Source: Actinomycetota bacterium (GTDB lineage Bacteria > Actinomycetota > Thermoleophilia > Solirubrobacterales > Thermoleophilaceae). Taken from it: 7,209 nucleotides of DNA. Positions within the stretch are counted from its first letter, which is position 1, and every line of letters begins with the position of its first letter. This document shows positions 1-5,123 of the stretch, in pieces. The translations under genes were made by a program, and so were the position numbers. The notes beneath the pieces are model-generated. The model was given only the letters and a program-made list of their open reading frames with translations. It was not told where the DNA came from and did not search any database. The stretch covers positions 1-7,209 of the forward strand of contig VAWV01000260.1 in the NCBI GenBank assembly GCA_005883295.1, written 5' to 3'.

Positions 1-7
1 ATGTTCC

Positions 8-790
8 GTGGAATCCGCGACGCTCCGGCGGGCACCTCCGCTGCCCGAGCTCGTCAGGCTGGGCCTGATCGGCGCCCTCATGGCGCTCGCCGCGATCGCC
101 TGGTGGGTCACGGACAGGCGCATGGCGGGGATGGACATGGGACCGGGGACCGATCCCGGGACGCTCGGGTTCTGGGTCACGGCCTGGGTGGTGATGATGG
201 CCGCGATGATGTTTCCCTCGGTCACCCCCATGGTTCTCATGTACGCCCGGATCCAGCGGGGAAACCGGGACAACGGCAGGGACGCCCCGGTCGGCGGCAC
301 CGCGGCGTTCGTGTCGGGCTACCTGCTCGCCTGGTCGCTGGCCGGGCTCGCCGGCTATGCGATCCTGCGCGCGGGTCACAAGTGGTCGCCCGGCTTCCTT
401 GCCTGGGACAGGGCCGGCCGCTACGTGGCTGGCGGGGTCATTGTCGCCGCCGCCATCTACCAGCTCACTCCGCTGAAGGACGTCTGTCTCAGAAAGTGCC
501 GGAGCCCGTTTGCCCTCCTGCTCACCGCCTGGAGGCCGGGCCGCAGCGGCGCGCTGCGCATGGGAATCGAGCACGGCGGCTGGTGCGTGGGGTGTTGCTG
601 GGCGCTGATGGCGGCGCTGATCGCCCTCGGGGCGATGAGCGTGGGCTGGATGGTGTTCGTGGCGGGGCTGATCGCGATCGAGAAGCTCGTGCCGTGGCAG
701 CCGACGGCGAGCCGGTCGATCGCGGTCCTGCTGGCGGTCCTGGGGCTGGCCGTGGCGCTCACCCCGGGGCGCGTGCCGGGGCTGAGCTAG
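8..790 (+). CDS. DUF2182 family predicted metal-binding integral membrane protein
   Basis: Polytopic membrane protein of the DUF2182 family; its biochemical function is not established. Seen in the sequence: a first hydrophobic helix near residues 17-34, then a Met-rich stretch (MAGMDMG, 39-45). The family hallmark WVVMMAAMMFPS spans 60-71, and hydrophobic segments lie near 100-120 and 138-151. YQLTPLK followed by a Cys pair (C160, C164) and CRSP comes next, then GGWCVGCCWALM (190-201) with three cysteines and a conserved EK near 225. The Met and Cys clusters are why the family is called metal-binding; no metal is proven. The GTG at 8 is the first usable start, but the frame is open to the left edge (TGT TCC precede it) and no ribosome site can be judged, so the true start may lie outside the window. 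The last 32 bases overlap the 3' end of the convergent CapA-family gene. Family assignment is firm; start and function are not. Confidence 0.88.
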   Translation: MESATLRRAPPLPELVRLGLIGALMALAAIAWWVTDRRMAGMDMGPGTDPGTLGFWVTAWVVMMAAMMFPSVTPMVLMYARIQRGNRDNGRDAPVGGTAAFVSGYLLAWSLAGLAGYAILRAGHKWSPGFLAWDRAGRYVAGGVIVAAAIYQLTPLKDVCLRKCRSPFALLLTAWRPGRSGALRMGIEHGGWCVGCCWALMAALIALGAMSVGWMVFVAGLIAIEKLVPWQPTASRSIAVLLAVLGLAVALTPGRVPGLS

Positions 791-1757
791 CGTCCACCAC
801 GAGGCGGTCGCCCTCGTCCCGAACCTCCGTGCCGAGCGCCGCGCACCGCTCTCTCAATAGCCGTCCCACCAGCTGGCGCTCACTCCCCCTGGCGAGCCGC
901 GTGTGACAGAAGTCGAGCACGAGGGGAAGCGCCTCCACGCGCGTCGGGCCGCCGCCGTCGAGCGTTACGAGCCACAGGAGTCCGAGGTCGTTCCGCAGCT
1001 CGGCGTTGACCGCGTAGTCGTCGAGGAAGTCGCCGAGATCGAATAGCACCCGCCCGGCGACGCCCTGGAACACGTGGGCGGAATGGCCTGCCACGACCGT
1101 GGCACCGGCGCGGACCAGCTCCGCCGAGGCCGCTCGGATGTACGGCAGGGGCTCGGTGCGCATGTTCGGCCCCCAATGCGGCGTGATCAGCACGGCATCG
1201 GCGTCCCTGTCGGGGCGCGCCGCCGCGAGCAGCCAGTCTGGCGGATCGCCTTGCCGCAGGTCGGCGAAGGCGACGCCCGGTCGATCGGCGCCCGCCGCGT
1301 ACTCGCGCGGATGGTCGCTCGCGGCGGCCACGCGCAGCCGGAATCCGCGGCTCTCCAGGACGATCGGCGCCCGCGCGCCGCGCTCGTCGGCCCCCGCGCC
1401 CACCATCGCGATGCCCGCAGCCCGCAGGAGCTCGAGGGTGTCGAGAAGCGCGACAGGTCCGTAGTCGAGCGCGTGGTTGTTGGCCAGCGTCACGGCGTCG
1501 ACGCCCAGCTCGGCCAGCCGTTCGGCCGCAACGGGCAGAGCCCGGAAGAAGAACGGCTTGCGGGGATCGGGGAAGCGCTCCCCGCGCTCCGAGATGCAGC
1601 ACTCCAGGTTGAGCACGAAGAGGTCGGCACCGGCTGCCGCCTCCGCCACGCCGCCGTCGACGAGCGCGATCGCCGGATCCTGCCGCAGCCGGTCCGCGAC
1701 GCTGCGGCCGAGCATGGTGTCTCCAGCGAGCGCGAGTGTGATCGTCGCCGGCGGCAT
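759..1757 (-). CDS. CapA family protein (PGA_cap, metallophosphatase-like fold)
   Basis: A 332-residue member of the CapA/PgsA (PGA_cap) family, which is related in fold to calcineurin-like phosphoesterases. Named relatives take part in poly-gamma-glutamate capsule synthesis, but most actinobacterial members are uncharacterised. Visible motifs in family order: GDTMLGR (12-18), NLE (50-52), TLANNHALDYG (90-100), HWG (194-196), GHSAHVFQG (224-232) and FDLGDF (239-244). These supply the Asp, Asn and His ligands expected of a metal site. The last two are variants of the commoner GHHPHV and YSLGNF. No signal peptide or membrane anchor is seen; the N-terminus goes straight into the first beta strand, so a cytoplasmic location is likely. 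The ATG at 1757 has GAGG five bases upstream. It lies 25 bases after the stop of the small upstream gene, so the two are probably co-transcribed. The stop is TGA, inside the convergent DUF2182 gene. No pgsB or pgsC partner is nearby, so a capsule role is not supported here. Confidence 0.87.
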   Translation of the reverse strand: MPPATITLALAGDTMLGRSVADRLRQDPAIALVDGGVAEAAAGADLFVLNLECCISERGERFPDPRKPFFFRALPVAAERLAELGVDAVTLANNHALDYGPVALLDTLELLRAAGIAMVGAGADERGARAPIVLESRGFRLRVAAASDHPREYAAGADRPGVAFADLRQGDPPDWLLAAARPDRDADAVLITPHWGPNMRTEPLPYIRAASAELVRAGATVVAGHSAHVFQGVAGRVLFDLGDFLDDYAVNAELRNDLGLLWLVTLDGGGPTRVEALPLVLDFCHTRLARGSERQLVGRLLRERCAALGTEVRDEGDRLVVDASSAPARAPG

Positions 1758-1782
1758 CAGCGCCTCGAGCGCCGATGCGGGC

Positions 1783-2031
1783 CTAGCTTCTGTTGACGCG
1801 CCCGAGGGAGCGCAGATCGGCGATGCGCGCGTCGATCAACTCGCCCGTGCGGCATTCCTCGATCACCGCGTGCTCGCTCCCGATCTGCTCGACGCGGTAG
1901 AGCTCCCGCTCCGAGCACAGGTAGTCGCCAACCGCGATCGGCGTCACGGCGGCGGCGGGCCGTACGGGCAGTGAACCGAGTGGCTGCGTGCTCCAGCGTG
2001 TGATGCGCATCTCGTCGTCCATCCGAGCCAT
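1783..2031 (-). CDS. Small conserved-looking hypothetical protein (82 aa)
   Basis: I do not recognise a named family. The protein is a soluble mixed-charge polypeptide: a short basic N-terminus (MRITRW at residue 8 could be the true start), then VGDYLCSERELYRVEQIG, a CRTGELIDARIADL segment and a basic tail. The alternating beta-type hydrophobics around GDYLCS..LYRVEQI..EHAVIEEC suggest a small beta barrel or KOW/SH3-like fold, but that is only an impression. It sits 47 bases downstream of the rhodanese-CBS gene and 25 bases upstream of capA on the same strand, as expected for the middle gene of an operon. No good Shine-Dalgarno precedes either candidate ATG, which may mean coupling to upstream translation. 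An overlapping frame on the same strand (2065-1757) is arginine-rich and compositionally poor, so I prefer this one. Coding status is likely but not certain. Confidence 0.6.
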   Translation of the reverse strand: MARMDDEMRITRWSTQPLGSLPVRPAAAVTPIAVGDYLCSERELYRVEQIGSEHAVIEECRTGELIDARIADLRSLGRVNRS

Positions 2032-2078
2032 ACCCGGGCGGCGGCGGGCCTAACGCCGGAGGCACGTCGAGCGGCTGA

Positions 2079-2759
2079 CTACCCCGCCAGGTGCTCGAGC
2101 TCGCGCCGGCGCGCCACGCCCACCAGCCGGCCCTCGGGGTCGCTGACGATCGCGGTGTTCAACTCGCGCCCCCGAAGACGCTCGGCGAGCTCGGCCGCCG
2201 GCGTGTCGGCGCGCACCGTTGAAGGTCCGGGCTCCATCAGAGACTCGGCGGGCGCCTGTGGATCGCCGTCGAGTGCGCTTCGCCGCAGGCGCCCGAGCAG
2301 GACTCCGCCATCGCTCACGACCAGTGCGAATCCATAGGGCGAAGCGTCGATGCGCTCCAGCACGGGCCCCACCGGCTCATCGAGCCGGCATGTGATCACG
2401 TCGTCGTGGGCGCAGGACCCGGCGGTGGGCCGCGACGCCAGCTCGCCCTCGCTCGGCAGGCCGCGCGCCAGCCAGTCCGACTTCCCCGGCACGTAGTCGT
2501 AGACGTGCTCGAAGCCGAGCGTCTCGAGCCGGCACGCGGCCCGCGGACTCAGGTCTCACAGATAGTCCCAGCAGTACACGACGACCGGGTTGCCCCTGTC
2601 GAGAGAGGCGGTCGTCGCGGCGTCGAGCCGCTTCAGCGGGATGTTGACCGCGCCGGGGAGGTGCTGCTCCTCGTACTCGGCTGCCGGCAGCACCTCGATG
2701 AGCTGAGCGCCCTCCGCCAGCAACGGGCGGAGCCGGTCGATCTCGATTCGCGTTGGCAC
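2079..2759 (-). CDS. Rhodanese-CBS protein with in-frame TGA in the active-site loop (possible selenoprotein)
   Basis: One continuous frame of 226 codons, GTG (2759) to TAG (2079), broken only by TGA at 2558-2556 (codon 68). Residues 1-110 are a rhodanese domain, the sulfurtransferase / persulfide-carrier fold: LIEVLPAAEYEEQHLPGAVNIP, then VVVYC at 59-63, WDYL, the TGA, DLSPRAACRL, and GFEHVYDYVPGKSDWLARGLP. From about residue 115 to the end there are two CBS-type repeats (ALVVSDGGVLLGRLRRS and TAIVSDPEGRLVGVARRRE), which in other proteins bind adenosyl ligands. If the TGA is read as Sec or Cys it starts a C-x4-R loop (U68-D-L-S-P-R73), the spacing of the rhodanese nucleophile loop. Related proteins that I recall have Cys here, five residues after the Cys of VVYC. 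The start is strongly supported by AAGGAGG six bases upstream. If TGA terminates, a 67-residue fragment results, and the CBS part could restart at GTG 2492. Domain calls are firm; decoding of the TGA is inference. Confidence 0.75.
2556..2558 (-). other. In-frame TGA, candidate selenocysteine codon
   Basis: The triplet is TGA in the frame of the rhodanese-CBS gene. Coding potential is unbroken on both sides: the same frame carries the rhodanese core before it and the rest of the rhodanese plus both CBS repeats after it. It replaces a residue expected to be Cys (TGC or TGT), which is one base away. Neighbouring genes (capA, the EAL gene, trpB2) end at TGA, so global reassignment is unlikely. 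Sec insertion, nonsense mutation and sequencing error all remain possible. Confidence 0.45.
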
Positions 2760-2765
2760 GGGGCC

Positions 2766-2772
2766 CCTCCTT
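2766..2772 (-). promoter_or_regulatory. Perfect Shine-Dalgarno for the rhodanese-CBS gene
   Basis: AAGGAGG on the minus strand, six bases before the GTG at 2759. It is the strongest ribosome binding site in the window. It fixes the rhodanese start and argues that the gene is, or very recently was, well translated. Confidence 0.85.
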
Positions 2773-2848
2773 CGACTCGATCACGGAGCTTCCATAAGTT
2801 TGGCGCTCCTCCAGCAGATCGGCGCGCTCGAGCAGCCCGCCGCGCCGG

Positions 2849-2868
2849 CCCCGGCGGACTAGCCGGGG
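2849..2868 (-). terminator. GC hairpin directly after the GGDEF-EAL stop
   Basis: CCCCGGC (2849-2855) and GCCGGGG (2862-2868) form a perfect seven-base-pair stem with a six-base loop. It abuts the TGA stop of the GGDEF-EAL gene (2869-2871) in the minus direction. No T-tract follows, so it would be a hairpin-only (I-shaped) terminator or an mRNA 3'-end stabiliser, as often proposed for high-GC Gram-positives. It separates the c-di-GMP gene from the rhodanese operon. Such stems arise easily in GC-rich DNA, hence moderate confidence. Confidence 0.4.
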
Positions 2869-4716
2869 TCAGCTGCCGGTTGTCCGCAGGTCGGCGGGGA
2901 TGTCGATGGACTCGAGTCCCGAGAAGGTCGGGACGTCGAGGAGGTCGACCCCCGGCGGGATCGGGACCATCCGCGACGCGAGCGAGCGCAGGTAGAGGTC
3001 GAGGATCTCGCCCGCCGGGACCGGCTTCGCGAAGAGGTAGCCCTGTCCGTACTGGCACCCCTTCTCCAGCAGGAAGCGGCGCTGCTCCTCCGTCTCGACG
3101 CCCTCGGCATGCGATCGCATGCCCAGCTTCTCCGCGAGCTGGACGATCATCTGCACCATCACGGCCGCGTCAGGCGAGCTCGACAGGGCCGCGATGAAGG
3201 ACTGGTCCACCTTGAGCACATGGGCCGGGATCTCGAGTAGCCGCGACAGCGAGGACAGCTCGACGCCGAAGTCGTCGATCGCCAGGCGGAACCCCTCGGC
3301 GGTCATCTCGCGCAACAGGGCGACCGTGCTCTCGAAGTCGCGCAGCGCGCTCGACTCCGTGATCTCCACTGCCACAGCTGCCGGGGCGAAAGGTTGAAGG
3401 CGATCTCGAAGTCCAGGCCCTCGCGGTCCCAGGCGCGCGCCTGCCGTGCCACGTCGTCCATCACCCAGGCGCCGAGCGGCTCGATCAAGCCGGTCTCCTC
3501 GGCCACCCCGATGAACTCCCCTGGCGAGACGACGCCGAGCTCGTCGTCGTTCCAGCGGGCGAGAGCCTCGACGCCCTTGATCTCGCCGGTGTGCAGGTCC
3601 ACCGTCGGCTGATAGTGCAGGACGAGCTCCCCGCGGTCGATCGCCTTCCGCAGCCGGGTGATCAGGGACAGGCGGCGCTCCGAGCTGGGCCGGGCGCTGT
3701 CGTAGAGGGTGACGCTGCCGGGCCCCGCCGAACGAGCGCTGGACAGCGCGAGCTGAGCGCCCGAGAGCAGCTTGTCGACCGTCTTCTGGCGGTCGGTCGC
3801 GTCCTCGCCCTCGGCCAGCACCGCGATCCCCACACAGGCGCCGAGGTAGATCTCGCGGTCAGCGAGCGGTGTCCTGCGGGGCCCTCTCCGCGCTGACCCA
3901 GGGCTGGGGCGGAGCGGTGGGGCTGTCGTGCAGATCGGTGATGAGGATCAGGAACTCGTCGGCCGAGCGGCGCGCGACCATCTCGGCCGAGACGGCTGCA
4001 CGTGCGATCCGCGCGCCGGTGTGGCGCAGGAGCTGATCGCCGGTGCTCGGGCCGAGGCTCTCGTTGACGAGGCCGAAGCCGTCGAGGTCCACCGCGAGCA
4101 CGCTGATCGTCCCGCCGCGGCGCTCGCGCCGCGTGAGGGCCAGGTGCAGGTGGTCGACGAACTTGGTCTGGTTGGGCAGGCCCGTGACCTTGTCGTGGTC
4201 GCGATGCTCGAGGTCGGAGCGAAGCAGCGCCTCGGCGAAGATCCAGACCGAGAACAGGAGCCCGCCGGTGATGAGGGTGCTGGCGGGGTGGGCGATGGTC
4301 CAGGCCGGATCGACGGCGAGGGTCACGGCCATGAGCACCAGGCCCAGGAAGCACATCCCCACCCGGATCGTCAGGCGGCTGAACCGCGCCACCAGGGAGA
4401 CGACCGCGATCGCCAGCCACGACAGTGCCGGGCTGCGCGGGCCTCCGGTTATCGCGATCCCGACCCCGAGCGGGAGCTGCGTCACCAGCCAACCGCCCAG
4501 GGCCCAGTACTCGGGACGCCGCCGGCGACCCAGATCCCGGTAGAGGTAGATCGATCCGACCGCGGCACCGAGCAGCGCGACGAACGGCCACCATCCGGTG
4601 TCCTTGGCGGATCCGGCGACCACCGCCGCCAGGACCACGAACATGATCGCCCGCGCTCGGCCGACGCCGTGCACGGTCGCGACCAGGCGTTCCCGGTCCA
4701 GCTCGGTCGGGCACAT
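2869..4716 (-). pseudogene. Broken six-TM GGDEF-EAL cyclic-di-GMP signalling protein (two frame breaks)
   Basis: Remains of a membrane diguanylate cyclase/phosphodiesterase. From the ATG at 4716 (MCPTELDRERL) the product has about six hydrophobic helices, then a GGDEF domain starting at HDKVTGLPNQTKF with DLDGFGLVNESLG. The catalytic signature is degenerate: VARRSADEFLIL, where (L)GGDEF is expected. This frame ends at TGA 3859. The domain's end (ADREIYLGACVGIAVLAEGED) and the start of an EAL domain (VEALARW, GEFIGVAEETGLIEPLG, FNLSPRQLW) continue in another frame down to about 3370. The rest continues in a third frame to the stop at 2869: VEITES, IDDFGVELSSLSRLL, LKVDQSFI, AEGVET and GYLFAKP. 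At the second break NLSPRQLW runs straight into VAVEITES, where relatives have roughly 22 more residues, so DNA has been deleted there. Remaining EAL metal and catalytic motifs look intact. A longer in-frame extension up to 4944 looks non-coding. The gene is inactive as a full-length protein unless both breaks are sequence errors. Confidence 0.8.
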
Positions 4717-4738
4717 CCACGTGTACTCGCCCACGTGT

Positions 4739-4817
4739 GCTGTATCGGCACGGCAGGGCGAGTTCGCCACTGAAAACCTCCCGGCTTTGCGGGCACTTTG
4801 AGGGTGGTTGCGCCAGC
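4739..4817 (-). promoter_or_regulatory. Possible cyclic-di-GMP-I (GEMM)-like riboswitch leader
   Basis: Read on the minus strand: GCTG (4817-4814), GCGCAACC, then 14 bases containing CAAA, then CGCAAAGCC (4791-4783). Next comes a hairpin CAG-T-GGCG-AACT-CGCC-CTG (about 4772-4754), then TGCCGA, then CAGC (4742-4739), which can pair with the opening GCTG. The order and spacing resemble class I c-di-GMP riboswitches (GGCAAACC, GAAA tetraloop, ACGCAAAGCC, a second arm, TACCGA/TGCCGA, closing P1). Against it: the GNRA loop is CAAA with a poor P1b stem, the base before CGCAAAGCC is C rather than A, and P1 is only four pairs. It ends 22 bases before the ATG of a GGDEF-EAL gene, a fitting target. This is inferred by eye only. 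Confidence 0.25.
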
Positions 4818-4863
4818 GTCCCCGTACGGATCGGATCCGCACCACAGCTTCGAGGTAGGAAGG

Positions 4864-4898
4864 ACCCCAACTGGTCAGGTCGCCTGCACCGTTGGGGT
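4864..4898. repeat. Long imperfect inverted repeat (hairpin)
   Basis: The left arm is ACCCCAAC, T, GGT, CAGG (4864-4879), the loop is TCG (4880-4882), and the right arm is CCTG, C, ACC, GTTGGGGT (4883-4898). Fifteen base pairs form, with one single-base bulge on each side. No T-tract follows on either strand, so a simple terminator is unlikely. It could be part of a structured leader of the leftward gene or a protein-binding site. Confidence 0.6.
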
Positions 4899-5011
4899 AC
4901 GTGAAGGTGCGTCCCAGGATGGAAGTCCAACCGTACGGTGGCATCGAACATTCGTCCAGGTCAGCGGGACGACGCGTGTCCCCGATTCGGGCGAAAAATT
5001 GCGACCGGGGC

Positions 5012-5040
5012 TTGACAGATCCCGACCCGTCGGAGAGGGT
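5012..5040 (+). promoter_or_regulatory. Candidate sigma-70-type promoter for trpB2-ALDH
   Basis: A perfect TTGACA (5012-5017) is followed after 17 bases by GAGGGT (5035-5040), which keeps only the A at position 2 and the T at position 6 of the TANNNT-type -10. The predicted start near 5047 would give a leader of about 73 bases before the GTG of trpB2. The ideal -35 and spacing support it; the weak -10 is common in high-GC actinobacteria but lowers certainty. Confidence 0.45.
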
Positions 5041-5075
5041 GGAGTGCGGAGGCTCAGCGGCCTTTTAGTGGGTAC

Positions 5076-5123
5076 ATGGGGCTGCTGTCTCGCTGGCCAA
5101 CACCCCGAGGGAGCGCAAGGTGA
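5076..5123 (+). CDS. Possible 15-residue leader ORF ahead of trpB2
   Basis: ATG at 5076 reads MGLLSRWPTPRGSAR and ends at TGA 5121-5123, which overlaps the trpB2 GTG (5120-5122) as GTGA. One Trp codon is present. There is no clear Shine-Dalgarno before it. The overlap would allow translational coupling, but one Trp codon is weak for classical attenuation, and a chance ORF of this size is common in GC-rich DNA. Confidence 0.2.
   Translation: MGLLSRWPTPRGSAR
5107..5113 (+). promoter_or_regulatory. Ribosome binding site of trpB2
   Basis: GAGGGAG lies six bases before the GTG at 5120 and decides that start. No other in-frame start nearby has comparable spacing. Confidence 0.7.

Larger units (their letters stand above)
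4717..5119. other. Divergent intergenic region between the GGDEF-EAL gene and trpB2
   Basis: No convincing gene lies in these 403 bases. Open frames here, including the upstream extension of the GGDEF-EAL frame, lack recognisable domains. The region holds a GEMM-like structured segment (4739-4817), a 15-base-pair hairpin (4864-4898), two copies of the palindrome CCGTACGG (4822-4829, 4931-4938), two CACGTG palindromes 14 bases apart (4718-4723, 4732-4737), a promoter-like TTGACA (5012) and a possible mini-ORF ahead of trpB2 (5076-5123). It must drive at least the rightward genes and probably the leftward one. Confidence 0.7.

Noticed and set aside
1..906. Long plus-strand frame from the first base (301 codons)
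   Set aside because: It is an Arg/Gly-rich shadow of the DUF2182 gene with no domain; the overlapping frame at 8-790 carries the family motifs.
2079..2492. Stand-alone CBS protein starting at GTG 2492
   Set aside because: The start falls inside the conserved rhodanese tail (VYDYVPGKSDWLARGLP) and no strong ribosome site precedes it. It reads better as the continuation after the TGA, although restart after termination cannot be excluded.
2556..2558. TGA as tryptophan in a recoded genome
   Set aside because: TGA ends capA, the EAL gene and trpB2 at natural lengths, and high-GC actinobacteria are not known to reassign it.
4925..4936. Leftward promoter elements TTGGAC or TACGGT in the intergenic region
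   Set aside because: Neither has a matching partner element at proper spacing, so no promoter call is justified.
4822..4938. Two CCGTACGG palindromes 109 bases apart as an operator pair
   Set aside because: Eight-base GC-rich palindromes are expected by chance in such DNA, and the spacing shows no obvious logic; noted only in the intergenic entry.
4717..4944. In-frame N-terminal extension of the GGDEF-EAL protein to 4944
   Set aside because: The extra residues show no domain or membrane pattern and cover hairpin-forming DNA. The start at 4716 puts a normal short N-terminus before the first TM helix.
3662..4951. 429-codon minus-strand frame overlapping the GGDEF region
   Set aside because: Its composition is Pro/Arg/Gly-rich with no motifs; the other frames carry clear GGDEF and membrane segments.
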